NCBI GenBank assembly: GCA_016936955.1 | Contig: JAFGWW010000299.1 | Location: 1 to 32,263, forward strand | Source of the DNA: Planctomycetota bacterium | Lineage (GTDB): Bacteria > Planctomycetota > SZUA-567 | DNA: 32,263 bases | Direction: 5' to 3' | Shown here: piece by piece, positions 16,380 through 24,674 of the stretch | How positions within the stretch are numbered: position 1 is the first letter of the stretch | Layout of the letters: each line of letters begins with the position of its first letter | Made by a program: the position numbers and the translations under genes | The notes under the pieces: generated by a model | Told to the model about the DNA's origin: nothing | The model's input: the letters and a program-made list of their open reading frames with translations, nothing else | The model's database searches: none

Positions 16380-17486
16380 TTACGAAAGGCTCTTTTTATA
16401 ATCATCGTAGCTGAAGGTGCGGATAGTTTCTATGGTGTTGTCCAGACGACGGACTGCTATGGCGGGCATGGGCAGGCCATTGAACCAGTTCTTCTTGACC
16501 ATGGTATACCCGGCGGCATCGGCGATGCGGATGGTATCGCCCGCTTTCGGGACTCGGGAAAGGCGGGTGGTGCAGAAAACATCCCCCGCCAGACAGCTGC
16601 GCCCGGCGATCGTGACCGGATGCTGGCCCGGACCCGGATGGGCGATCTGTGCCTCCAGACGATAAATCAGCAGGTCCAGCATATGCGGTTCGATGGATGC
16701 GTCAACTATGGCGATGGTGCGCCGATTCTTCACAACATCCAGCACTGTGGTGACAAGCTCGGTAGACCTGGTAATGGCTGCTTCGCCCGGCTCAAGGTAG
16801 ATCTGCAATCCGTGGGTATCGGAAAAGGATTTCAGCTTATCGCAGAACCGGTCCAGCGGGTAGCCATCTTTGGTGAAGAAGATGCCACCGCCGAGGCTGA
16901 TCCATTCCAGCTGCTGCAGAAGTTTGCGGTAGCGTTTGCCCAGTAGATCCAGGGTCTCGGAAAGCTGGTCAAAATTATCGTTTTCGCAATTGAAGTGGAA
17001 CATTGCGCCTCGAATCAGTGGCGCAATTTCCTGCAGGGCTTTTTTATCGGAGACGCCAAGGCGGGAGAAGCGGCGGGCCGGATCGGCGAGGTCAAAATGG
17101 GAGTAGCTGACCCCCGGATTGATCCTGATCCCGATATTCATCCCGGCAACGACTTTCTGGTAACGCTTCAATTGCGATACGGAATTGAAGATGATCTTGT
17201 CGGCAAACGACTTGAGCTCTTCTACCTCCTCCGGTGGATAGGCCACGCTGTAGGCATGGGTCTCTTTGCCGAAGGTTTCTTTACCAAGCTTTGCCTCATA
17301 AAGAGAGCTGCTGGTAGTGCCGTCCATGTATTCGCGCATAAGGTCGAAGACACACCAGGTTGAGAAGCACTTCAGAGCAAGCAGTGATTTTGCTCCCGCC
17401 TGCTCACGGACCTGGCGAATGCGTTCAAGGTTGCGGACAAGCTTCTGCTCATCAATCAGATAGTAAGGAGTTGCGGGTGCGCTCAT
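16380..17486 (-). CDS. nspC: Carboxynorspermidine decarboxylase
   Basis: This 368-residue PLP-dependent decarboxylase removes the carboxyl group of carboxynorspermidine or carboxyspermidine to yield the final triamine. TPYYLIDEQKL at the N-terminus, LLALKCFSTW with PLP lysine Lys39, HFNCEN (about 165), SLGGGIFFT, LEPGEA (phosphate binding) and GRSCLAGD with the catalytic-type cysteine are the NspC pattern. The ATG at 17486 with AGGA about 8 nt upstream is used; a TTG two codons earlier is less likely. It is first in the operon nspC - synthase - diamine decarboxylase, so the genes run in reverse order of the pathway. A regulatory candidate lies upstream near 17574-17604. Confidence 0.9.
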   Translation of the reverse strand: MSAPATPYYLIDEQKLVRNLERIRQVREQAGAKSLLALKCFSTWCVFDLMREYMDGTTSSSLYEAKLGKETFGKETHAYSVAYPPEEVEELKSFADKIIFNSVSQLKRYQKVVAGMNIGIRINPGVSYSHFDLADPARRFSRLGVSDKKALQEIAPLIRGAMFHFNCENDNFDQLSETLDLLGKRYRKLLQQLEWISLGGGIFFTKDGYPLDRFCDKLKSFSDTHGLQIYLEPGEAAITRSTELVTTVLDVVKNRRTIAIVDASIEPHMLDLLIYRLEAQIAHPGPGQHPVTIAGRSCLAGDVFCTTRLSRVPKAGDTIRIADAAGYTMVKKNWFNGLPMPAIAVRRLDNTIETIRTFSYDDYKKSLS

Positions 17487-17804
17487 AGCCAAATCCTGTA
17501 GGGTACGGAGAATAGCTCAATCCATTGGCCATGGGCAACCAACAGGCATCCAAACGGTAATGAATGTCCACCCAGTATAACGCGTTTGTGCTGTCTTTTA
17601 AGACTGGATAACAAGGAGCATTCAGCAAGTCGCATTTAGCATTTATCGCTGGTCAAGTCAAGTTATAATTGCATTTAATTGCAGGGCTTCGAAGATGATT
17701 GGGCCTGCCAGGGCTTGTTACCCTCGAGCGCACCATCTTGGTGTGCTCTCCGGCGACCATTCCGATCGCAGAGATTGATAAAAACCTGAGATAAGCCAAG
17801 CAAT
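17487..17804 (-). promoter_or_regulatory. Leader of the polyamine operon: weak promoter candidate and short palindrome
   Basis: On the minus strand TATACT (17579-17574) could serve as a -10, with no convincing -35. GTCTT-TT-AAGAC (17593-17604) is a small inverted repeat just upstream of it and could be an operator or form part of the -35 region. The stretch 17650-17804 probably belongs to the decayed recombinase but cannot be read reliably. Confidence 0.25.
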
Positions 17805-18170
17805 ACAGTAAGGGCAAAGACGAGAAGGGGGGACGTGGCGACAGGGTACCGATTAAGAGAGATATGGTGGTTGATCTTGCTGAGTACTGCGCGAGCCCCG
17901 CGGCATTGCCAGCTGCCAAAGCATTCGGGGAGATGCAGGCTAAAGGTGCTTACATGTTGCGGCAAGAAGCTTGTTGCAACCGGTATTGACCGGCGGTAGG
18001 GCAACCGAGGGGAGATCCTCAATTTCCACCGCTTGCGTCACACCTTCGGAGCCATGCCGGCAAAATCAGGCTTTCACTACAAGATATACCAAGACTTAGT
18101 GCGGCATAGCGATATTAATTCTACCATGAGCCTGTCCGTGCATAAGGTGCTTGACGGCAGATCAAATTAG
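17805..18170 (+). pseudogene. Tyrosine recombinase remnant with several frameshifts
   Basis: Three frames must be joined to read it: TVRAKTRRGD from 17805; then PIKRDMVVDLAEYCASP and KAFGEMQAKGAYMLRQE from about 17850 to a stop near 17988; then LVATGIDRR, NFHRLRHTFGAM and QDLVRHSDINSTM to TAG at 18168-18170. HRLRHTFG is the His-x-x-Arg catalytic box of phage-type integrases, and RHSDIN is the segment before the catalytic tyrosine; the usual YTH is changed (SVH), so the nucleophile is lost. It faces right, opposite to the relic at 11.4-11.7 kb, and is a different copy. Confidence 0.7.
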
Positions 18171-18335
18171 TTAATGAACGGCCTGGCTTTTCCACGGCAA
18201 TAGATGTTTCAATGGGTTATATTACTTGAACCGGAAAAAGGTTAAAATACACACTGTGGTTTTTGTGTATATTTAAAAAGGTCATTAATGACCCACCAAA
18301 AAGCCTTGCAATTATTTTTCCATAAATTGAAAATT

Positions 18336-18366
18336 CTGTAACCTTTAGGCATCAGCAAGACATTTG
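18336..18366 (+). promoter_or_regulatory. Putative ECF sigma promoter before the sigma gene
   Basis: CTGTAACCT (18336-18344), 14 nt, GACATTTG (18359-18366). The AAC core in the -35 is usual for ECF promoters. The same two blocks at the same spacing recur at 20611-20641. The start site would fall near 18372, leaving about 15 nt of leader that includes AGAGGAAG. This suggests that the sigma factor drives its own gene. Confidence 0.6.
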
Positions 18367-18387
18367 AGGGTGAAAGAGGAAGAATAT

Positions 18388-18951
18388 ATGAGTAATGGGT
18401 TCTGCCCGGACAGTATTGTTGCGAAAGTCAGAGACGGCGATATTGGAGCCTATGAGTACATCATAAAGGCTTATGATGATGATGTGCGCATGGTTCTAGG
18501 AGCTATTCTTCCCGACAATTCCATGGTCGAGGATGGGGCGCAGGAAACCTTTATTACAGCTTATCACAAACTCGAGGACTATGCAGCCGGGACAAACATG
18601 CAGGCATGGATAAAGGAAATCGCCAGGAATACGGGCAGGAACATGCGCAGAAAATGGCTGCAGCAAAACCGCCTGAAGTGCTCGTACCATGAGCACATAC
18701 GCATTGAACTTGGCGACATGATAGAGGAGAAGGTTGAGGCCATAAGCAGTGATGTTTCAGAATCACTGCAGGATTGCATTCGGCGATTACAGGAAAATAC
18801 CCGCCTGGTTGTCAATTTGTATTACGAAAAAGGGAATGAGTGCGCCCAGATCGCAGAAAGCCTGAATCGGACTACGAGTTGGGTTAAGGTTACGCTATAC
18901 CGAGCACGGCTTTCCCTTGCACAATGCATGGAAGCTAAAGGAATTATCTGA
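18388..18951 (+). CDS. ECF-type RNA polymerase sigma factor
   Basis: The 187-residue protein has region 2 at about 10-80 (VEDGAQETFITAYHKLEDY is the 2.2 helix, AWIKEIARNTGRNMRRKW the 2.3/2.4 DNA-melting and -10 reading part) and region 4 at about 132-182 (QENTRLVVNLYYEKG, then CAQIAESLNRTTSWVKVTLY as the helix-turn-helix reading the -35). It resembles the sigma factors of Planctomycetes and Verrucomicrobia that sit next to FecR-like genes. ATG 18388 with AGAGGAAG upstream is preferred to TTG 18364. The following gene begins 1 nt after its stop, and the pair is probably cotranscribed. Confidence 0.9.
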   Translation: MSNGFCPDSIVAKVRDGDIGAYEYIIKAYDDDVRMVLGAILPDNSMVEDGAQETFITAYHKLEDYAAGTNMQAWIKEIARNTGRNMRRKWLQQNRLKCSYHEHIRIELGDMIEEKVEAISSDVSESLQDCIRRLQENTRLVVNLYYEKGNECAQIAESLNRTTSWVKVTLYRARLSLAQCMEAKGII

Positions 18952-18952
18952 G

Positions 18953-20494
18953 ATGGAAGAGCGTATCGAGAGCCTTACCCATGATTTTCTCTCCGGCCAC
19001 ATGGCGGAAGAGGACGGGCTTGAGTTGCTCGATGACATCCGCAACAATGACGCCCTCATGGACGAACTCTCCGACCAGGTTTTTCTGGATGCAATACTCA
19101 AACAGCTTTATGCCAAACCAACCGATAGTCAGACTGTCATACAAAAGCTAAAGGAAATGCGCGCCAGCAATACTGCAAACGCGGTAATTTCGAGGCTTAA
19201 AGAAGCAAAAAGTGAGAGGAGCACCTCGCGCAGGAAATCAAAACGCGTTAGTGGCGCCTCCCGCTCAAGCAGAAATTCGCGCCGCTCTGACAGGAGACGC
19301 AATATTATTCCCCTTTGGCTTAGCGCGTCCCTATGTGCGGCTGCTGCCGTTATAATCCTGCTGATATATGCTGGCCGTACTGCACCGATAGAGAGCAAGC
19401 AGGGAATCGGAATAGCCAACTCAAGCAATGGCACAAATGCAAATACCAACGCCGACAGCGAACTAATCCTTACAATGAAATCCTTCAAGGGATCTGTAAG
19501 GAAGATCTCAAATGCCGGTGCAACTCCTGCGTTAAATCAGATACGTATTTTGCCGGGTGAAGCTATCAGCACAGAAAAGGACAGCGTTGCAGTTGTGGCA
19601 TGGCCTGATGGCACCGAGATGTCTATTTCGCAAGAATCTTATGTAAGAGTGGCTGATACAACCAAACGACTCCGCAACAGGGAGCTATATCTCGACAAGG
19701 GCAGCTTTTCCGCGAAAGTCGAGCCCCAACCCGTTGGCCGCCCATTTATCGCCAACTCTTCCCACGGCGGGATAGAAGTTGTTGGCACGGAATTCACCTT
19801 TATGACCGAACCGGATATGGATCGCCTGAAAGTGACCAAGGGAGCGGTCAAGATTAGAAACGTTAGCTCCGGCAAAACGGCTGAAGTCAAGGCTGGATAT
19901 GAAGGCCGGTCCGGAGGCGATGATGTGCTTGTTGTTCGTTCCGCTGGAGAAATGCGCAGGATTGATCCGAAGAATAAAGCTGTCGTGGATTTTGACCGCT
20001 ATATGCTTGGCAATGCATCGGCAGAAAATGTTGAAAATGCCTTCTCGGTTTTCGCTGCGAAGTCTGCAAAGAGCGAGCCGCGCAAGCTCCGCAAGTGCGA
20101 TAAGGAATTGTTCATTGTCGACCTGGGTCAACCCGGGAAGGCATTCACGACGAAACCAGGCGGCAGTCCGGATTGGTCGCAACCCAACAAAGGCTTCTTC
20201 GAAGATGTCGACCGGAAAGTTGCATTAGCGACCTCCTGCGGGGTATCCCTCAAAATAACTGTCATTGATCTGGAAAACGCGCTAAGTGTCGACAACACAC
20301 CCCGCGACAGGGCAGCGGCCTTGGGATTTGTCAGATGGTTCTCCCCCATTGTGAAAACATGGATTAGCCAGGGCCATGAGGTTGCATTGGTCAATGCGTA
20401 TCTGCCAAAGGGGATGCCGAAGAGTACCAGCTTGTTACTTACCGACATGTCTGCTGAATTCAAGGCGGTTATCAGCACGCATAAAGACAAATAA
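18953..20494 (+). CDS. FecR-domain membrane protein, presumed anti-sigma factor
   Basis: 513 residues. The first 85 or so (LSGHMAEEDGLELLDDIRNN) form a short cytoplasmic helical domain as in FecR-type anti-sigma factors, followed by a very basic Arg/Ser linker (about 85-115) and one membrane span near 117-140 (LWLSASLCAAAAVIILLIYAG). The periplasmic FecR domain covers about 175-330, with VVAWPDGTEMSISQESYVRV, VVGTEFTF and VTKGAVKIRNVSSG. Beyond about 385 is a 130-residue extension (ELFIVDLGQPGKAFTTKPGG and on) that I do not recognise; it could sense a ligand. ATG 18953 is used, with AAGGA upstream inside the sigma gene. It probably holds the sigma factor inactive until a surface or periplasmic signal arrives. 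Confidence 0.82.
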   Translation: MEERIESLTHDFLSGHMAEEDGLELLDDIRNNDALMDELSDQVFLDAILKQLYAKPTDSQTVIQKLKEMRASNTANAVISRLKEAKSERSTSRRKSKRVSGASRSSRNSRRSDRRRNIIPLWLSASLCAAAAVIILLIYAGRTAPIESKQGIGIANSSNGTNANTNADSELILTMKSFKGSVRKISNAGATPALNQIRILPGEAISTEKDSVAVVAWPDGTEMSISQESYVRVADTTKRLRNRELYLDKGSFSAKVEPQPVGRPFIANSSHGGIEVVGTEFTFMTEPDMDRLKVTKGAVKIRNVSSGKTAEVKAGYEGRSGGDDVLVVRSAGEMRRIDPKNKAVVDFDRYMLGNASAENVENAFSVFAAKSAKSEPRKLRKCDKELFIVDLGQPGKAFTTKPGGSPDWSQPNKGFFEDVDRKVALATSCGVSLKITVIDLENALSVDNTPRDRAAALGFVRWFSPIVKTWISQGHEVALVNAYLPKGMPKSTSLLLTDMSAEFKAVISTHKDK

Positions 20495-20610
20495 TTCATT
20501 CACCCGATATCTCATCGTTGCATCCCTTTTTGACTATCGTCGAAGAGGCCTGGTGTAACCGTGCTTTCTATCCCGCATTTTTTGATGATCCCCGAAAAAT
20601 AAGAAGATTC

Positions 20611-20641
20611 CTGTAACCTCTCCACGCTGACACGACATCTG
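20611..20641 (+). promoter_or_regulatory. Putative ECF sigma promoter before the large secreted protein
   Basis: CTGTAACCT (20611-20619), 14 nt, GACATCTG (20634-20641). It matches the site before the sigma gene at 16 of 17 bases in the two blocks, with the same spacing, while the 14-nt spacers differ. About 45 nt lie between it and the start codon at 20690. Confidence 0.6.
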
Positions 20642-20689
20642 TATGTGAATAGGAGGAACTGGGAGACTGTTTTGAAAGAAGGAGAGAAA

Positions 20690-23600
20690 ATGAGGTATAA
20701 TGGACTGCGAAAATGGTTTAGGAAAGCAAGAAAGCAAAGCCGTACGGTCACCTGTGGTCTGGTGGTGTGCATGGCTCTGCTCGCGCCCTTGTCAGTTTCA
20801 GCTGCCGATGTGACTGTCGACCTCGGGCCCGAGATAAATGCTGGCGGCACGGCGGGCGGCAATCAATACCAATCCGACCTCCGGGTTAATCCTCTCGACC
20901 TGAAAAACTACTGCATAACCACCAAGAACAGCACGGACGAAACCAAGACCGTGCTCCTTCATACCGCCGATGGTGGGGCGTCATGGAGCAGCGTTCCGAT
21001 GACAAATACCGGCGACCCGGACGTAGTCTACGATCTTTCCGGCAACGCCCACTGGATGTTCATCGACAAGGCTAACAGCAAGCGCCTGGGTTACCGCAAG
21101 AGTACCGATGGCGGTAAAACGTGGGGAACTAAAGTGGTTATGGACTCTGCCCTTGACCATCCACATATCGCCTGCGACATGAACCCCAGCAGTCCTTACA
21201 AAGGCTCTATTTATATAGCTGGCCGCAACTTCTCGGGAGAGAAGGTTACTATTTATCGTTCCCGCGACGCCGGCTTAACCTGGAGCAAAACCGTTCTCTC
21301 CCCCGGTACCCAGCTCGGCTTGGGGTTTGTTTTCAATCTGGTCATTCTTTCGGACGGAACCCTGATCGTGCCCATGCGGACCAAGAACAACATACTGGCT
21401 GTGGACGGCTATTACGCAGGTAACGAGGTGGATCTATATTGCCTGCGCTCAACCGACGGTGGCGTGAATTTTGACCAGCCGATTCTTGTCTCACCCAAAG
21501 ATAGCCCTGCAAAAAGTGGCCCTGGTGGATTCTACGGCATGAGCGCCGGAGTTGGGAAATACAACGGAAAGGACAGGCTTTATATCTCTTTCGTGAAGAA
21601 CTTCCCCTCCCCGAAGCCATGTGGATTAATGCTTACCAACTCGGACGACGGCGGAAAGACCTGGAGCACCCCAAGACAAATCGTGGGACCGACCGCCAGC
21701 GACTGGGGCGCGGGTTCCTGCAGCGTTATGGTGAATAGGGATGGCGTGATTGGAATCCAGTTTTATAGTATATATAAGGGCGATAGCAAGTTCGACGTCT
21801 TCTTTACCGCATCGGCCGACGGCGGACAGAATTTCACCACTCCCGTCCGTATCACCAGCGGCCCCATGATTGAACCAGCTCCGCAGCCACGCTATTTCGG
21901 CCAGGATCAGGTTTACGGCGACACCGACAAGGACGGGAAGTTCCATGTGGTCTGGACGGACGCCCGCAACAACGCGACCCAGTATACCATTTACACCCGC
22001 GTAATAACCGTCAACGGCACATTAGAACCGGTCAATAGCGCCCCCGTAATCGAGTCAATTTACGCCGATCCCTCGTCAGTAACTCTTCCTGAAAAGACGA
22101 CCCTCGGCGTAATCGCCAGCGATGCGGATATGGACAAGCTTTCCGTAAATTGGAGCAAGACAGCGGGGCCCGGAAGTGTTTCTTTTACCAGTCCCGGTTC
22201 TGATGTGACGAGCGTATCATTCAGCGTGCCGGGAGAATATGTTTTCAAAGCGACTGTGAGTGACGGGGAGATATCCATTAGCGACGAGGTCATCGTTACA
22301 GTAAATGCTGCACCGGTTCCGGCCAACGGTCTCGGGATTACCCGCGAGGTGTGGTTTGACATTACCGGCACCAGCGTCACGAATCTCACCAATTCGTCCC
22401 GCTATCCCATGCAGCCGGATCTGCGTGAAATTCGGTCTTCCTTCGAAGCGCCCACTAAAATTGGCGACTACTACGGAACAAGGATGCACGGGTATCTGCT
22501 GGCGCCGGTGACGGGCGATTATACGTTATGGATTGCTGGTGACGATAACTGCGAGCTATGGCTCAGCACGGATGAGTCTACCTCTCAGGCAAAAAAAATT
22601 GCATACATTGCGGGTTGGACCAGTTCGCGTGAATGGACCAAATACAGTTCGCAGCGTTCGGCCGCGATCAGACTTGTCGCCGGACAACGGTATTATATCA
22701 TGGCTCTTCAAAAAGAGCATTCTGGCGGGGATTGCCTTGCGGTTGCGTGGCAAGGACCGGGGCTCAATCAGCAAGTCATCGACGGCAGTTATCTGTTCCC
22801 ATACAACGAAACCGTAAGCGATCTGTCGGTTGAGCTCAATGGTGTTCTCTCATCCCATGACGTAGAGGTTTATGCCGGCTCCCAGAACACGGTTGGCACC
22901 GCACTTGTCGAAGATAATGGTAGCACCCTGCACATAACCGGTAATCTTTGGAGAAAAGTAAATCTCGGTTCTGTAACTGTTACCAAAAATACTGTTCTTG
23001 AATTTGACTTCGCCAGCAGCGCCCAAGGCGAAATCCACGGCATCGGTTTTGATAATGATGACGGCGTAAGCTCTGACCTTACCTTTCAGGTTTATGGCAC
23101 CCAAGGCTGGGGGATTACCAAATTCCGCGACTACGTTGCCCTCTCTGTGAAACACTATGTGATCCCGGTTGGCCAGTATTATACCGGAACTTTCTCGCAT
23201 CTTATGTTCGTCAATGACCATGATGTTACCAGCCCGACCGGCGATAGCGTATTTTCCAATATAAGGATTTACGAGCAGGCTGTTGCCAGTCCAATCGGGG
23301 AAACCGGCACCGTCAAGGCTGCCCAAGCATCTAGTACAGAGTGGCATAAAGTGACCTTCCGGAATAGTTATACCAACCCCGTTGTTGTAATGGGGCCGCC
23401 AAGCTACGAAGGTTCTGATCCGTCGTCTATTCGTGTCCGCAATGTCACAACCACCAGCTTCGAGTGGCAGCTCGATGAGTACGATTATCTTGACGGAAAA
23501 CATGGCGAGGAGACTGTTGGATATATGGTTGTCGAAGCGGGCAGCTACCGTCTCGCCGATGGTTCCTTACTCCAGGCGGGCAAGGCACAGGTCACCGCCC

Positions 23601-24118
23601 AGTTTACCGGCATAACCTTCCCTGTTGCTTTTGCCTCAACACCTGTCTCTTTGACGCAAACCATAACGGTTAACGATGGCAGCGCCGTGGTTACGCGCCA
23701 GACCCAGGACGGCCCGACCGGCTTTCAGGTTTGTTTGCAGAACCAGGAGTCCAGAGCCTCCACCCCCCACTCGACAGAGACGGTTGCATGGATATCCTTC
23801 AGCGCCGGAGCCACTGACTTTGGCGGCCTGAAAACAAGCGTCTCCCCTCTTACCACCGAGATAGATCACGAATGGGCAGCAGTCAGGTTCTCGGAATCAT
23901 TCAGTGTTGCCCCAGTAGTCCTCAGCTCGATGCAGAGCACTCTTGGTGGTGACACTTCAGCCCTTCGCATGAAGTCCTTCGCCACGGGAAGCGTAAGTAT
24001 CATGATAGAAGAAGAAACATCAAAAGACACCGAGGTATGGCACAAGAAAGAAACCATTGGCCTTGTAGCAGTTGAGGCAGGCGACATCGCTGGAAGCGAG
24101 GTAAATGTTATCAAGTAA
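20690..24118 (+). CDS. Large secreted sialidase-like (BNR) protein with Ig, PA14, CBM-like and tandem C-terminal domains
   Basis: 1142 residues. A long signal peptide (to about residue 38, LVVCMALLAPLSVSA) leads into a six-bladed BNR/sialidase fold of about 40-445. Asp boxes are at about 92 (TADGGASW), 138 (STDGGKTW), 191 (SRDAGLTW), 254 (STDGGVNF), 319 (SDDGGKTW) and 375 (SADGGQNF). An Ig/cadherin-like domain follows (about 449-545), then PA14 (about 548-690, LLAPVTGDYTLWIAGDDNCELWLS), a carbohydrate-binding-like jelly roll (about 718-865), and at least two copies of a beta-rich module (about 870-950 and 1057-1142, each opening with EW, aromatic F and ending VVEAG or VAVEAG). ATG 20690 follows AAGGAG. 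It is probably the target of the adjacent ECF sigma. Sialidase activity is not certain, since I could not place the arginine triad. Confidence 0.82.
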   Translation: MRYNGLRKWFRKARKQSRTVTCGLVVCMALLAPLSVSAADVTVDLGPEINAGGTAGGNQYQSDLRVNPLDLKNYCITTKNSTDETKTVLLHTADGGASWSSVPMTNTGDPDVVYDLSGNAHWMFIDKANSKRLGYRKSTDGGKTWGTKVVMDSALDHPHIACDMNPSSPYKGSIYIAGRNFSGEKVTIYRSRDAGLTWSKTVLSPGTQLGLGFVFNLVILSDGTLIVPMRTKNNILAVDGYYAGNEVDLYCLRSTDGGVNFDQPILVSPKDSPAKSGPGGFYGMSAGVGKYNGKDRLYISFVKNFPSPKPCGLMLTNSDDGGKTWSTPRQIVGPTASDWGAGSCSVMVNRDGVIGIQFYSIYKGDSKFDVFFTASADGGQNFTTPVRITSGPMIEPAPQPRYFGQDQVYGDTDKDGKFHVVWTDARNNATQYTIYTRVITVNGTLEPVNSAPVIESIYADPSSVTLPEKTTLGVIASDADMDKLSVNWSKTAGPGSVSFTSPGSDVTSVSFSVPGEYVFKATVSDGEISISDEVIVTVNAAPVPANGLGITREVWFDITGTSVTNLTNSSRYPMQPDLREIRSSFEAPTKIGDYYGTRMHGYLLAPVTGDYTLWIAGDDNCELWLSTDESTSQAKKIAYIAGWTSSREWTKYSSQRSAAIRLVAGQRYYIMALQKEHSGGDCLAVAWQGPGLNQQVIDGSYLFPYNETVSDLSVELNGVLSSHDVEVYAGSQNTVGTALVEDNGSTLHITGNLWRKVNLGSVTVTKNTVLEFDFASSAQGEIHGIGFDNDDGVSSDLTFQVYGTQGWGITKFRDYVALSVKHYVIPVGQYYTGTFSHLMFVNDHDVTSPTGDSVFSNIRIYEQAVASPIGETGTVKAAQASSTEWHKVTFRNSYTNPVVVMGPPSYEGSDPSSIRVRNVTTTSFEWQLDEYDYLDGKHGEETVGYMVVEAGSYRLADGSLLQAGKAQVTAQFTGITFPVAFASTPVSLTQTITVNDGSAVVTRQTQDGPTGFQVCLQNQESRASTPHSTETVAWISFSAGATDFGGLKTSVSPLTTEIDHEWAAVRFSESFSVAPVVLSSMQSTLGGDTSALRMKSFATGSVSIMIEEETSKDTEVWHKKETIGLVAVEAGDIAGSEVNVIK

Positions 24119-24312
24119 GGTGCATTTCCTTTGGTCAGATTCATGAGCAAATTTGGTATTCGAAAGGAAATTTGGTGTAGATAGAGTAAATGTTTTTCTG
24201 AATGTCAGATCTACTCATTATAAGCATTATACAAACATGAGTAATGCCGTTGATGTTGCTTTGCCGTGTCCATCGTCAGCAAAATTGGCAAAGCTATGGT
24301 GAATCAGTTAGG
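24119..24312 (+). other. Intergenic region after the sialidase-like gene with a weak inverted repeat
   Basis: ATTTCCTTT (24124-24132) and AAAGGAAAT (24163-24171) form a 9-bp, AT-rich inverted repeat just after the stop. Its 30-nt loop and low GC make it a poor terminator. I see no gene in this stretch. Confidence 0.3.
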
Positions 24313-24363
24313 TGAGATAGTCAAGGACTGATGGGCGCAGCGAAGAAGGCCTTGACTATCTCA
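24313..24363. repeat. Perfect 14-bp inverted repeat with 23-nt loop
   Basis: TGAGATAGTCAAGG (24313-24326) and CCTTGACTATCTCA (24350-24363) are exact reverse complements. The pair lies about 85 nt before the transposase relic. It may be a piece of the lost insertion sequence, a hairpin RNA element, or a terminator without a T-run. Confidence 0.6.
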
Positions 24364-24447
24364 GATATCTCTGACAGGTTTGGGTTGCCATCCAGTGCAA
24401 ATGAGCCTGTTGTGAACAAGGACGTAGTAAAGTAAATCCGCCGTGCA

Positions 24448-24545
24448 ACGCGGCGCAGGTTCAGTGCTTAGCAGAAGATCCAGATCGTTTTGGAAGGAAT
24501 GAGGGGGAAGTGCCGGTTTATGATCTCTGCCGCAAGGAAAATATT
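24448..24545 (+). pseudogene. Transposase N-terminal (IS3-type OrfA-like) remnant
   Basis: The plus strand reads TRRRFSA, then a TAG stop (24469), then QKIQIVLEGM, and after one frame change near 24502 GEVPVYDLCRKENI. This is the helix-turn-helix opening of IS3-family OrfA-like proteins. With a stop and a frameshift inside 100 nt and no catalytic part, it is a relic. From here to 24674 I see nothing but the repeated octamer AGAGCTCA near 24624 and 24689. Confidence 0.55.
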
Positions 24546-24674
24546 GGCTGTCGGTTTACTACATTTGTGTCATTGATGTAGATGATATGCACACTACTCA
24601 GTTAGTGTTAAAGGATACAAAAGAGCTCACTGTGCAGTTCCTTCAGAACAGCACCGCTGTGCTACAAATCATAA

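Noticed and set aside
16206-16946. 246-codon plus-strand frame antisense to nspC
   Set aside because: Same reason; opposite strand carries a complete PLP enzyme.
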